Source: Eustoma russellianum (taxonomy: Eukaryota > Streptophyta > Magnoliopsida > Gentianales > Gentianaceae). Taken from it: a stretch of DNA of 64,000 nt. Positions 21,787-34,185 of the stretch are shown piece after piece. The DNA is taken from the NCBI GenBank assembly GCA_036186865.1, contig AP025069.1, positions 5,049,631-5,113,630 on the forward strand. Reading direction: 5' to 3'. Every line of letters begins with the position of its first letter. Position 1 is the first letter of the stretch. The position numbers and the translations under genes are program-made. The notes under the pieces were generated by a model that searched no databases, was not told where the DNA came from, and saw only the letters and a list, made by a program, of their open reading frames with translations.

Positions 21787-24700
21787 ATTGTCTATTCTGG
21801 AATGTTGGGGGTCTCAGGACTTCCTTGATTCGTCTCAAGCGTTTGATTAAAAAGCATAAGATTCACCTATTGGTGGTAATAGAACCAAAACAGCCAGCCA
21901 CAAAGGTCTTGCGCCAACAACTGAACTTGCTTTTACGATATCTTTAGCCACATGCCGGAATAAGATTTGGGTATTTTGGCATAACTCAATCCTAAAATTA
22001 GAAGATGTTTGTCATGGTGAGCAGGTCACTCTATTACAATATCGTTATGCTATCACAGGACAGCAGATCTCTGTTTGCCCAGTATATGGTTTACACACGG
22101 TGACGGATCGACGGCGTATGTAGCTTCAAATACAAAGATATTCCCAACAGGCACATCCATTGTGGATGATTGGGGAGACTTTAACACATATATGTCTGTT
22201 GAGGAACACTATGGGAATTCTATGCCAAATTTAAACTCTTTGATGAATCTATGGATTGTGTCAGACAATGTTGCTTAGTTGATCTACCTTATGAAGGCTC
22301 GCCATATACGTGGGTTAGTGGACGGGGTTTAGGAATTGTTAAACGACGACTTGATCGTTTTTTGTGTTCCCAATACTTCTACAATCAATTTCCCACAATA
22401 AAGGTTAAACATCTATCTAGAATTACTTCAGACCATGTGCCACTGCTCCTCTCGAACTATAGACAGACTGATGCAACACCTAGATCCTTTCGTTTCCTTA
22501 ATGCCTGGGCAGAACACGCAGATTTCTTGCCGTATGTTACGACGCAATGGGCTAGATATCCAACAATTGGAGGCATACGAGGCATGTATGATAAACTGCA
22601 TCGTTTAAAACGGGACTTACAACATTGGAATAAACATATTTTTGGGAACATCTTTGATCAATTACAAACAGCAGAAGGAAATGTTAAAAGACTGGAAGCA
22701 CTCTATGAGCAACATCCAATTTCAGAAAATAGAATGCAATATCAACATATGAAGGCAGAATATCTTAAGGCTTCAAAGTATGAATTGCTATTCTGGGAAC
22801 AAAAAGCACGCTGCAAATGGATTACACATGGAGATGCCAATACTGCTTACTTTCATAATCTTGTTAAAGAGAAGCAACATCGACAATCCATCCAACAAAT
22901 AAAGACTGCTAATGGAGATTTATGTCAAACACAGGATGCCATCCAAACTGAAGCAGTCTCTTTTTACTCAGAATTGTTTAAGGCAGACACAGTTGAGGAG
23001 CCTACTGATATATTGCGGCATATACCACAATTGGTCAATCAAGATATGAACAATTCACTAATGCATTTGCCCTCAATGTAGGAAGTTAAATCGACGGTTT
23101 GGTCCCTTGATCCTCATATTGCAGCAGGACCGGATGGCTATAATGGTTACTTCTTTCGAATTTGTTGGAATGTAATTTCTTCCGATGTCCATAAAGCAAT
23201 CCAAGAGTTTTTCATGGGATTTCGTATTCCAAAAGCCATGGGAAGTACTCTTATAACTCTTATACCAAAGACCCAATCTCCTACCACATTTTTGGATTTC
23301 CGCCCTATCTCTTTATCGACTTTTATGGCAAAGATTGGAACACGCAGTTTAACCACAAGACTTTTCGTTATGCTGCCGCAAATAATTTCAACTGAGCAGG
23401 CTGGATTCATGAAAGGGCGGGATATTACGGAGCATGTATTGGTTGCTCAGGAAATGACTCATATGCTAGACAAGAAGATACGTGGTCATAATCTTATGAT
23501 TAAGCTGGACATGATGAAGGCATTTGATAGAGTGGATTGGACATTTTTGCGCGCATTGCTTCACAAGCTCGGCTTTTCCACACAATTTATTCAACTCATA
23601 TTAAACACTTGGAAAGCACCTATCTATCGATCATCATCAATGGAAAGCCATGCGGCTTTTTCAAACCCACAAGAGGTGTTAAGCAAGGTGATCCACTGTC
23701 ACCAATATTATTCATCTTGGCTTCTGAAGCATTCTCACGTGGTCTTAATGGGTTGATAGCGGATGGAACCTTACATCCATTTTCATTGGGTAGAGTGAGA
23801 CCAATTATTTCTCATCTTGCCTTTGCGGATGATCTTTTAGTCTTCCTCAATGGTGCATCTCATAACTTACAGCAGTTTAAACGGTTCTTGGATAAATACC
23901 AGGCAGCTTCGGGACAATGTGTTAATCTCAGTAAAAGTCGGTTTATACCATCTTCACATGCTCACTCCCATCAAATACAAGTAATGGAACGTCACCTACA
24001 AATCTCAGCCACCACTTTGCAAATGAAATATTTGGGAGTATCTCTCATACGGGGCTGCCTTAGGCCGCAACATTGCATGGAATTGCTTGCCAAACTGGAT
24101 CGTAGATTATTGGCTTGGCAAAACGGTTATCTTTCTACAGCGGGAAGGCTAATCTTGATCAAACATGTATTAAGTGCCATTCCAGTTCATGTTATAGCAG
24201 CGCATCAACTTCCTAAAAGTATTACACGAGCTATCTGACAACGACTTTGTAATTTTCTGTGGGCTGGTCATGGTAATGCTCCAAGGCATCATTGGGTGCG
24301 TTGGGAAAATATTTTCAAACCTAAGGATGAGGGAGGATTAGGATTACGCCGGTTGGATATTTTATATAAGGCATACTCAAGTCGCTTCTGGTGGTCATAT
24401 AATCTAAAGGATAGTCTTTGGTCTAACTTCATGCAATCGAAATATGGGGGTCGACAACACTTTCAACCTCGTATTACAGATACAAGGACTTGGAAGCGCA
24501 TTTGTGATATTCATGATTTTTGCTCTTCCCATGTGAGGGGTCCGACACATTCATACATATGGACATTGGAGACACATGGCAAGTTCACAATATGTTCAGC
24601 TTACAATATGTTGCGAGCTCCAGGAATTAAAAGTTTTTCGCATCGTTTCATTTGGCATAGATATCAACAGCCTATTATTCAAGTCATGCTATGGAAATTA

Positions 24701-25645
24701 TACCATCGGGCATTACCAATTGAGGATAATCTGCAAAAGTTCTTAACGGCTCGTCCAACCTGCTGCCCTTTCTGTCGATCGTCTTCTACAACACAGAATC
24801 ACATATTCCTTCAATGCTCTCTCATCCAACATATCTGCGCTCAATATGCTGCGTTATTGGACGGCCCCCAGCCAAACAATTTTACAATATACCAATACCT
24901 AATGTTATGGTGGACATCAACAACTGAAAAATCATTTTGTGGTGTATTACGCATTATTTTCCCAGGCATCATGATATGGAATGTATGGAAGGCATATTCA
25001 GCTGTAATATTTGGAGATGAAGGTTGTACATCGTTCCAACTGCATGATCGAATTAGGCATCGGATTTATATATGGAGTAGTGCACAACATGGCAAGAAAT
25101 ACGCCAACAATGATCCAGTTTTAATTTCTGCTGGCTTGACTCCCAAGCTTAGACTTAATCGCCCACAAGTTGTTAGATGGCATATGTCACCCTCTGGGAG
25201 ATTCAATCTAAATGTTGATGCGGCCCATGGTTCATTTTCTGCCTCTGGCGGAGCAATATTGCGAGACTCAAATGGTAATTTGAAGGAAGCCATAGTATTT
25301 TATCTTCCCTTATCCACGCCATTCCAAGTGGAGCTTCAGGCGTCTCAGATTGCACTCTTATATTTTCTGCAATGGTATAGAAATATAGATATAGAGGGGG
25401 ATTCACAAGGAGTGGTTCAGCATATACAGTCTACAACATGTCCTTCTATCCTTCGTGATTTAATTACATATGGAGATGTTTCCATAGCATATATCCCACG
25501 CCAGGCAAACATGGTGGCACATTATTTGGCCCAACATGGACAACTACATCAACAGTATCATCAATTCAGTACAATTTCTTCATTACCGCCTCTCGCTAAA
25601 GGAGCTTTGAGTACAGATGTATCTACTCCTTATCTACGCCTTTAA
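21783..25645 (+). pseudogene. LINE L ORF2: endonuclease, reverse transcriptase, RNase H, broken
   Basis: It starts at ATG 21783 with the endonuclease stretch FWNVGGLRTSLIRLKRL and loses frame at about 21940. The endonuclease C-terminal part at 22251-22470 keeps the GSPYTWVSGRG and R-I-T-S-D-H motifs. RT begins before 23090: a glutamine codon is TAG at 23080, then AGPDGYNGYFF, LIPKTQ, FRPISL and KLDMMKAFDRVDW. A frameshift near 23600-23640 leads to GVKQGDPLSP and the catalytic F-A-D-D near 23820-23832. A tryptophan codon is TGA at 24236-24238. A cysteine-rich zinc-finger region (CCPFCRSSSTTQNHIFLQC) is at about 24758-24815. A C-terminal RNase H-like domain (NVDAAHGSFSASGGAILRD, then I-E-G-D-S) runs to ~25500. 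ORF2 protein would nick DNA and copy the RNA at the target. Few lesions suggest a relatively young insertion. Confidence 0.88.
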
Positions 25646-25680
25646 TATGGGAATGTTGCGCCAACTTCATCATTTTGAAT

Positions 25681-25705
25681 GCCTGTGTCAACCGCTGACA
25701 CAGGC
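25681..25705 (+). other. hairpin in LINE L 3' region
   Basis: GCCTGTGTCA, loop ACCGC, TGACACAGGC: a 10-bp perfect stem 36 bp after the ORF2 stop. Confidence 0.65.
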
Positions 25706-25752
25706 AGCGCGGGTAATATTGTTCTTATGCTGCAACATACTCTTATTATATC

Positions 25753-26385
25753 ATGAGATTCTATATGCCCTGCCCGTATCTAAGGATGCAGGCAGATCGG
25801 GTATTACCACAGCACACACAGTTTGTTCCATGTTTGGATTTTATTATCATATCATCTATAACTCTGTTTGCTAATTCATTTTCCATTTCTTCTTATCTAC
25901 AATGGATGCTCACTTGTGTCAAATGGGGAACATTCTCATATATTACAATGCCTTGGAGGATGACACACATATTCATTGGATTGGCGCTACAATGCCTTGA
26001 AGGAACATTCTCAAAATTACTGAACTTATTACATACAGGAAGGCTGACTAACAGGACTGCTTCAGGTTGCCAAGAATACAATGCACATAGGACTATACTA
26101 GCAGGATTATTTGCTGGGGAAGACAAGTTTATTGGGAGCTATACATTCGCTGCATCACATCTCTTTCTTTGTGGGTGGACATTTGCAAAGTTATTTCATT
26201 ATAAACATCAGCTAGACACGTATTCCAATCATATAAATATGCACGTTTTTTCCTTCGCCAAGGTTTTATCCACAAGGGTGGTTTTACTTGGCAAGGTTTT
26301 AATGCAACATATCATACATGATTGGAGAATACAGATCATTATAGCCTTATATTCTCATTTTGCGTATGATGACATTATATTATAA
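25753..26385 (+). CDS. 210-codon open frame in LINE L 3' region, function unknown
   Basis: This uninterrupted frame starts at ATG 25753 and ends at TAA 26385, downstream of ORF2 and inside the LINE. It encodes a mainly hydrophobic protein with several stretches that could span a membrane (for example IIISSITLFANSFSISS and SFAKVLSTRVVLLGKVLM). No family is recognised. In DNA this AT-rich, 210 codons without a stop is unusual when ORF1 and ORF2 of the same copy are broken. It may be chance, or a third gene or captured sequence. Confidence 0.25.
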   Translation: MRFYMPCPYLRMQADRVLPQHTQFVPCLDFIIISSITLFANSFSISSYLQWMLTCVKWGTFSYITMPWRMTHIFIGLALQCLEGTFSKLLNLLHTGRLTNRTASGCQEYNAHRTILAGLFAGEDKFIGSYTFAASHLFLCGWTFAKLFHYKHQLDTYSNHINMHVFSFAKVLSTRVVLLGKVLMQHIIHDWRIQIIIALYSHFAYDDIIL

Positions 26386-26468
26386 CTTGTAATATGGTAT
26401 TCCTCCGCCAAAAATGAGGGTCTTAATCGATAAATATCATGTTGCTTAAAAAAAAGATAGGAACTTTG

Positions 26469-29310
26469 ACAAACTTGATATTTTAATCATTCAAGGTGTT
26501 TATCATCCAAAGTAATTGGGCACAACATGAAGCGGTCGATAGATATTCGGATTCCGCCGTTGAAAGTGATACACTAGTTTGTTTCTTCGAGAACCAAGAA
26601 ACCAAGCAATCTCTAAGGAATTGACATGTCCCAGAGGTGCTTAATCTATCGACTAGGTTTACGGCGTAGTCGGAGTCACTATACCCTTTTAAATTAAAAC
26701 AATTATTTTTGGGATAAAATAACACAAAGTTCAAAGTTCTTTTCAAACACCTAAAGATACATTTGATAGCAACTAGATGCTATTTCCTTAGGCATACTTT
26801 GAAATCTAGCACATAAACGCACAGCATGCAAAATATCCTGGCTACTAGCGGTTAAATAAAGTAGACTACCGATCATACCCTGATATTTGGTTACCTCAAC
26901 CGGCTTTCCTTTTTTTATCTTTGTCAAGCTTTGTACTTGTGCTCATCGGTGTGCTTACACTCCTTCCATCCTCAAACTTGTATATCTTGAGTAAATCCTT
27001 TGTGTACTTTGTTTGAGATATGTATACTCCATCTTGAGTTTGCTTGATTTGAAGTCCAAGAAAGTAATTTAGCTCACACATCATGCTCATCTCAAATTCT
27101 CCTTCTATCAATTTAGCAAAATGCTCATAAAGAGAATCATTAGTAGCACCAAATATACTATCATCCACATAAATTTGAACAAGCAATTGATGGTTTCCTT
27201 ATTCTTTAATAAAAATAATAGTGTTCACTTTTCCTCTTGAAAATGAGTTTTCAAGTAGGAAGTTAATCTTTCATACCATACCCTAGGAGCTTGTTTAAAT
27301 CCATAAATGGTCTTTTTGAGTTTAAATACATGATTTGGACAATCATGATTTTCAAAACATGGTGGTTGAGCTACATACACTTCTTCTTGAATTATTCCAT
27401 TCAAGAAGGCGGATTTCACATTCATTTGATGTAGTTTGAAATCCTTATAGCATGCATATGCTAACAGCATCCTAATCGCTTCTAACCTAGCTATGGGGGC
27501 AAAAGTCTCATCACAGTCTGTGCCTTCTTCTTGTCTATATCTTTGAGCTACTAACCTAGCTTTGTTTCTAGTGATGTTTCCTTTATCATCCATTTTATTT
27601 CTAAATACCCATTAAGTGCCAATTATGGGGTGATCACTAGGTTGAGCCACTAGTTCCCAAACACCACTTCTTTCAAATTGATTTAGTTCTTCTTGCATGG
27701 CTAATACCCAATCTTCATCACTTATAGCCTTTTTTATATTTTTAGGCTCAACTTGTGAAATGAAAGCATTTTCATTAAATTTTCTTGTAGTCAATATGCC
27801 TTGACTTGTTTCTCCTAATATCAACTCTCTTAGATGGTCATTTTTATATTTATATGAATCCGGTAAATTTGAAGTGTCTCCTCTCACTTCTTCATCTTCA
27901 ACCTTAGGTTCATTTTCAAGTGGATCAATCCTAAGATCAATGACAATATTTCCTTTTGGATTCTCAAATTTTTCTATATGACTTACTTCAATTATTTCTT
28001 CTTCATCATCATTATTTATGCATGGTTCATCCTTAAGAAGTTCACTAAACTTAACATGAATTGATTCTTCAACTTTCATACTTCTTTTGTTATATACTGT
28101 AAATGTCTTACTATTTTGAGCATATCCCATAAAGATTCCTTCATCCACTTTGAAATCGAGTTTATCCAAGTTATCTTTGGTGTTAAGTATAAAAGACTTA
28201 CAACCAAATACCTTGAAATAACCAATATTTGGAACTCTACCTTTCCAAAGCTCATAAGGAGTCCTTTTGAGAGATGGTCTCAAGTAAACTCTATTTATTA
28301 CATGGCAAGCGGTATTTACCGCTTTAGCCCAAAAATACTTGGGTAGCTCAAATTCATTTAGCATGGCTCTACTCATTTCTTGAAGTGTTATATTTTTCCT
28401 TTCCACAACACCATTTTGTTGAGGAGTTTTTGGAGCTAAGAAATTGTGTACATACACTTTGGATACACAAAATTCTTGAAACTCACCATCAAACTCACCA
28501 TGTCTATCACTCACCACCTCTATCGCTTCTAATTTCCTTAATCGTGTCTTCTTTTTGATCTTCTAATTTCCTACAAACTTTTATAAACTCTTGGCATGCA
28601 TCATTCCTTTTCGCTAAAAACATGACCTAAGTGTACCTAGAGAAGTCGTCTACTGCCACAAAGGTGTAATGTTTTCCACCTAGACTTGTCGTACCAATAT
28701 CCCCATACAAATCCACATGAAGCAATTGTAGAGGTTTGGTGATGGAGATTTTACTTTTTGGCTTGAAGCTTGCTTTAACAAGCTTTGTCTTTTGGTAAGT
28801 GTCACATAAGCCACGGTTTTCGAAATTTAATTTTGGAAGACCTTGGACCTTTTCATTTTTGCAAATCTCTTTGAAATTTTTGAATCTAATATATCCAAGT
28901 CGTCTATGCCATAGTTGAGTCAAATCATTTTTGGCAACTAGGCAAGAAACCTTTTGTGATATCAAATCATGTGTGCTAAATTTATAAACATCATTTCTCC
29001 TTATAGCCTCAAAAACAATTTTACCATTCTTTTTCACAATGCATTTTCTTTTTACATATTCAACTTGAAAATTAGCATCACATAGTTGGCTAACACTTAT
29101 CAAATTATAGTTAAGCCCTTCTACATATAATACATTATTAATAGTGAAAGAAGAGTTACTAATTTCTCCATGTCCAAGGATTTTGGCTCTCCTATTATCA
29201 AAATGCACCGTTCCACCATCTTAGAGCTTGAGCTTGGTGAACAAGGTTTTGTCTCCGGTCATGTATGTTGAACATCCGCTGTCCATAAGCCATTTGGTTC
29301 CTTCTTCTTT
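26469..29310 (-). pseudogene. pol: pol of element B: protease, integrase, RT, RNase H N-terminal part
   Basis: Read downward: the protease D-S-G-C-S motif is at about 29265-29290, and a stop near 29221 interrupts it. The zinc-binding part (LWHRRLGYI) is in 29208-28627, followed by the integrase core start (LLHVDLYGDIGTTSLGGKHY) with a stop replacing the expected tryptophan near 28625. The rest of integrase and the linker are at 28517-27612 (SDRHGEFDGEF, then TPQQNGVVERKN). RT is at 27593-27225 (RNKARLVAQ.YRQEEGTDCDETFAP), frameshifts, and resumes at 27186-26896 with the catalytic Y-V-D-D and EFEMSMMCELNYFLGL. The RNase H N-terminal part (YSDSDYA..VDRLSTSGTCQF) is at 26746-26483. A stop separates it from the LINE junction. 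The order and signatures are Sirevirus; the copy is inactive. Confidence 0.9.
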
Positions 29311-29414
29311 AGATACTCCATTTATCTTGAGAGCCTATAAAACATGGAGATTTATGCATTGGTACCCTTTGATGGTTGGGTCCTTTAGAGTTAGCTTGTT
29401 GAACCCTTAGGCTT

Positions 29415-31032
29415 CCAAACATACATACTATCAAATCTAGCTCCACATGCATTTTTCACATGTCCTACTTTGTTACAATGAAAAAAAGTGGATACATACC
29501 TTGGTTTATAAGATGATGAGATATGTTGTGTTTTTCTCTTATTTGGCTTTTTCTTTAATGCCTTGGGCTTAATGGAATAATATGACGAATTAAATCCTAA
29601 ATTGGATTTATCATTTCCAATCCTTTGATTTCCAAGTAATTTATCTAGATTATTTTTACCATCGTTAGTTTTGTAAGTCTAATCTTAGTCTCTCACATTC
29701 TTTTCTAATTTCCACATTTTCAAGAGGCTACGGTTTTATCATGGTGAGTATGATGTCATGATCTTGATACATCAAAAATATTCTTATCATACAAGCTCTT
29801 ATTTTCTAATATGCATTTCTTAAATTCTTTCTTCAAGTGTTTATATTTTAAATTTAGTTTTTCAAACTCATTTTGCAAATCTCCTGTTTCATCTTGTAAA
29901 TTTGAAGAGTTAGAGTTTACCTCAAGGTCGTTCTCAATTGCCATGAGACAAGTATGTTGTGCTTTTGGATTCTCAACTATTGCAACAAGTCTAACATTCT
30001 TGTCTTTATTTTCTTCTCCTTCCGATTCGGAAAGGAGGTCATCCTACATGGTTACTTCCGCATTTATGGCTCTCTTCTTTTGAGGAAAGACCTTCTTTTC
30101 TTGCTTTTGCAGCTCCTTGACATTGCAATCGGCAATGAAATGACCGGGTCGACCACACCTATAGCAATTTTCACTTATTTCTTTGTCCTTGGGTGGTCTC
30201 TTGAAAAACTTCCTTGCTTATGCCTTGTTTCTTGTAGCATTCTTTTAAATGCTCTCACTAGAAGAGCAACTTCCTCATCAAATTCACAGAATCTACCATC
30301 AATCCTTTGTGTCATGCTTGTGCGGACTTGATAGGGTTCATCCTATTTTGTTCATCAATAAGAATTTCATGAGTAAGAAGATTACCGGATAGCTCATCAA
30401 GGGTAAGAGTCTTGAGATTCTTTGATTCGGCGATGGTCGTGACTTTAGGTGTCCATTATCTTGCAAAGAGTTGAGGAGTTTTGAGATAAGGTCTTCATTT
30501 GAGATTTTGTTGTTCACCATGGAAAGTTGATTCACTATTCGAGTGAATCGATCGATTGTCTCCTCAATCTTTTCACCACTCTTCATCCCAAACATTTCAT
30601 ATTCCTTCATGAGCATTAGTATTTTGGCTATTCTTAATTTCTTAGTCCCTTCGTGTATCATTTCCAGCCTTTTCCATGCTTCATGGGATGTTTCAAGACC
30701 TTGAAGTCTTATGAGCTCGGTGGTGGTAAGAGCACTTGAAAGAATATGGAACCTTTGCCATTTATGGCGAAGTTTATCTTCTCTTCGTCGGTGTAGTCAT
30801 CCTCATCTTTGAACATTGATTCTCCTTTTGAGTTGGTAATCATAGAAACATCGATTCCTTTGACAATGGCTCTATATATATCAAATCCACAACCTTCCAA
30901 GTGATTGATCATTCAAAATTTCCACAAAGAATAATTTTGGGCATCAAACATAGGTGCTTTGCTGTTTGATCCTAATAATAATGCAGTTGGCTTGGAAGTT
31001 GAGGCGTAGGATGAAGATGTTGTCATTGCCAT
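29415..31032 (-). pseudogene. gag: gag of element B, broken
   Basis: The start is probably the ATG at 31032, with an N-terminal part continuing into 30912-30709 after a stop (MINHLEGCGFDIYRA...). The UBN2-type core is at 30661-30338 (EYEMFGMKSGEKIEETIDRF) with frameshifts on both sides. The CCHC zinc knuckle is encoded at about 30166-30125 (CGRPGHFIADC). An acidic/coiled-coil-like stretch (LQNEFEKLNLKYKHLKKEFK) follows at 29944-29756. Gag of this element differs clearly from that of families A/F and E, so B is a separate Sirevirus family. Confidence 0.85.
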
Positions 31033-31068
31033 AATCTTTAACCTTGCTACTTGCAAAGATTTGCCAAA

Positions 31069-31073
31069 CAATC
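31069..31073. repeat. target-site duplication of element E (left copy CAATC)
   Basis: CAATC precedes TGTAGGACC at 31074 and recurs at 55412-55416 directly after CTCAACA. The flanks (31068 downward and 55417 upward) rejoin element B just inside its primer site. Confidence 0.92.
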
Positions 31074-33548
31074 TGTAGGACCTTCAAGGCACCACTAGAA
31101 GGGGGGGGGGGGTTGAATAGTGGATGCGAAAAAAAGGGTTTTTAAAATTGTTTTAATCCAAAAACTCAACTTCTGAAAACAGTTTCTGTTTTCAGGACCT
31201 GTTTTGTGACGTTTGAAAAACTAGGTTACAGGTCTTCAAAAATTCTGAAATTTGGAGCGATATTAGTCCTAGATGTTCTGAGTATCTCCTAAAAATTTTA
31301 GATCAAACTTCAACCTTTAACCCTTTTAAAAGTCCTTGGAAGTCAGATTGCGCAAATCTGCTAGAAACGGTAGTCTGACTTGAAAAATTTATTTTGATTA
31401 AACCGTGGCTCCAAATGATCTGAAAATTTAACGAAAAACCCCTTACTATGTTTATTTAATTGGGTTGAAACAGGTTTGAAAAATTCTTTTGGGAAGTTAG
31501 TCAAATACGTTCAAAGTCTCAACCTTTGCAAGCCTGAAAATCAGACTGCACTAGTCTCAGAACTTTTGACGTCTGGATGACTTATACTTGTCCACGAGAT
31601 TTGAAACTTGCGCCAAATGAAACTTAAAACATGTGGCTATGTTTCTAAAAAGTTTCATAATTTTTGAAATTCTTTTGATATTTTTAAGATGGTGATGAAA
31701 ATGATGCACTATGCTGGAGACTGAAAGTAAGTGCTGAAAAGTAAAGAACACAAGGAATTTTATATTGGTTCGGTTAAATCAACCTACTCCAGTATTCGAG
31801 GACACCTTCCTCGGTTATCATTAATCACAAAACAACAAACAACACCTTAACACACATGGTTGATGGAGTTATACACCAACTCCAACCCTTTACAAACCTT
31901 ACAAAGAATCACAATGATCACGAACACCACCACCGGGTGGATGAAAGATTGATCACACCTTGATCAATCTTTTACAACAATGTAGCATGTATGATGGTTT
32001 ATATGAGGCCTATACAATATGTATGAATATGAATACAATAGGCTTTGAGAGAGAAGAAGAAAGAAGTGTAGAAGAAGGAGATGATGAAAACGTTTTTCAC
32101 TCTAGGATTTGTAAGACTTGTCTTGTGTTTGATTTGCTCTTCTTCTATCCTTTTTATCAAATTTGGCCTCCCCTTATTTGCTTTTCTTCCCCTTGGAAAT
32201 TACCTTTTAAGTCCTTGTAAGAATATCTTGCATCATTGTGACATTCACTTGCTTACTTGGCAACACTTCATTGGATGATCATCTTGGCCTTGCTTACTTG
32301 GCACTCGTTGATTGGATGAGACTTGTCATCATTTGATGATTGTACAAATCTGAAAATATCACTTAAAAACATGTGCCCAATTAGTCATAAAAACATTGCC
32401 AATTATCTCACAATCAATCCCACATAATTTAGAAAACAAATTGGTCTCATTCATGACCATAAAATCGGCCATCTCATTCTTCACATGCTGATATTTTCAG
32501 CATATGCACTATTCAAGACACATTCAAAATACTTGCATTTTATCATCAAATCAATCCATTTAAATTGAAGAAGTAAATACGTCACCATTTAGTACAAAAC
32601 TTCGGCCAGCCTCATTTACACATGCTGAATTTTCAGCATGTGTCACAAATGTGACATATTTTGAAACATTACCTTGTGTAGCTTCCTCCTTTATGTCACC
32701 AACCTTGTATACTTCATTCTTTTCCAATCAAGATGCCAACAAAGCTCCACATATGCTCCACCAAGGCTGATCTAGGCGTGTGATGTAGGATTGGCATGTG
32801 TTGAATTTTATTTTTGCAAACTTTATAATATAGTGCACAATAATTATACACATATGGTATATTCCAATCAGCCCTAAATTGATTTTTCTAGAACACTTTA
32901 GAATGTATTGAATATGTAAAAAGTCTCTAGATACATGCTATATATCATGCCAAAAATGTTCCATGTGTCGTGTTTGTAGAAAAACCGAATTTTCAACTTT
33001 TTTGTCGATTTCGCAATTTTTCTCCGATTGAATTCAAAATTTTTGCACATGTTATATATATTATGTCACACATAATATACATAGAATAACTTGAATATTC
33101 AGCTCTAAAGGCTGAGTGTAAGTGGCGCAGCCTGAGGCAGAGGGAAAAATACGGGGGATGTTGAATTTGAAATCTCCACAATTTGGCCTTAATTGAGGGT
33201 GATTTGTGTGTGCCAACATGGAATGATTTTATGGCTGAATATACCACATAAGTCACAAAATTTGTGGCCATTTTTGAAGTGTATGGGATGGCCATCTATA
33301 TATGGCAAGTACGTGACACGTTGGCGAAGTTTCGGTTGTCACCCGATACAACAATTTTTGGTTTACAACCTTGTAACGTGTCGTAATAATTTTTTCATCA
33401 CCATGACTTATATCATATGATATAAGACCTGAATATACTCATAATTATGAGGTAAATATTGTGGTGTGACGTTAACGTACGTTCGTAAAATATATAACGT
33501 GTCAGTCAAACGTTGGAATATATGTGTATAGTGCCTTTTAAAAAAAAC

Positions 33549-33551
<3 letters not shown>

Positions 33552-33592
<41 letters not shown>
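33552..33592. repeat. (TA)n microsatellite in element E 3' LTR
   Basis: About 41 bp of alternating TA. The equivalent place in the 5' LTR (about 55034-55048) has only ATATATATACATATA, so the tract expanded after insertion. Confidence 0.9.
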
Positions 33593-33594
<2 letters not shown>

Positions 33595-33673
33595 TAAAGG
33601 CGTGTGATTGGGGAAGGAGCAGAGTTTCCATTCTTCAATTTGTTTCCTTTGTGCTTTTTCCAAATATGGCTTC

Positions 33674-33738
33674 ATTTAAAGAACTACTTAGTTCCTTTAA
33701 CTAAGTACTTCACTTAATGAACTAGTTTAGTTCATTAA
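33674..33738. repeat. TGAACTA/TAGTTCA palindrome cluster (element E 3' LTR)
   Basis: The clearest palindrome is TTAATGAACTA, GTT, TAGTTCATTAA (33714-33738, 11-bp arms). A degraded second copy lies just before it. In the 5' LTR the pair is better preserved, at 55132-55193. It lies about 220-280 bp inside the LTR start, comparable to the ATCGATCG arrays of the other families. Confidence 0.75.
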
Positions 33739-34185
33739 TGGTGGCACCTGAAAATAGTTCAAACACAACAAATGTTCACCATTTGATGTAAGCTTTAAAG
33801 CTTCATGGCTCGTTAGTACGGCAACATTATATATGAACTATATAAGACAGGTTTCATACAAAAACGTGTCAAGTCATAAAACGTGTCATACATTTCTTTA
33901 GTACACATTATTTAAATCATGCATTTTGTAATCACTCAAACCTCTTTTTCTCAACAATCTCCCCCTTTTGATGATTTACAAAATAACCTAAGTTCATGAT
34001 TTAAATTTTGTCACTTCCCCTCTAATCGTGCACAAATTCAGATTTTGAATTTTAAATTCTCTCCCCCTTGATTTGTGCAATCAATCTCTCTCTCCAATCA
34101 ATCTCTCCCCATTAAATCATGCATTCTGTCCCCCTTTATTTTGGAAAGACAATCAAAAGTGCATGTAAGTATGGAAAGAAATATA

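Larger units (their letters stand above)
20179..26453 (+). mobile_element. LINE L: plant L1-type non-LTR retrotransposon
   Basis: This ~6.3-kb element is inserted in element B RNase H, with a 15-bp duplication and a short 3' poly(A) (26448-26455). It has a short 5' leader, ORF1 with an RNA-binding-type N-terminal domain and zinc knuckle, and ORF2 with endonuclease, RT, zinc-finger-like region and an RNase H-like domain. The 3' region is about 800 bp long. It appears full length at the 5' end because ORF1 begins only ~155 bp inside. ORF1 and ORF2 carry stops and frameshifts. Confidence 0.93.
31074..33956 (-). repeat. element E 3' LTR
   Basis: 2883 bp, pairing with 48648-49594 plus 53593-55411. 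It starts on the minus strand at 33956 with TGTTGAGAAAAAGAGG after a polypurine tract (AAAAGGGGGAGAT, 33958-33971). It ends in GGTCCTACA. A G12 run at 31101-31112 and a (TA)n tract at 33552-33592 have expanded relative to the 5' LTR. Confidence 0.92.

Noticed and set aside
22457..25406. Minus-strand open frames across the LINE
   Set aside because: Antisense shadows of LINE ORF2, which has clear RT and RNase H motifs on the plus strand.
29811..30331. Plus-strand open frames of 90 and 125 codons
   Set aside because: They are antisense to element B gag, including its zinc-knuckle codons, and show no domain of their own.
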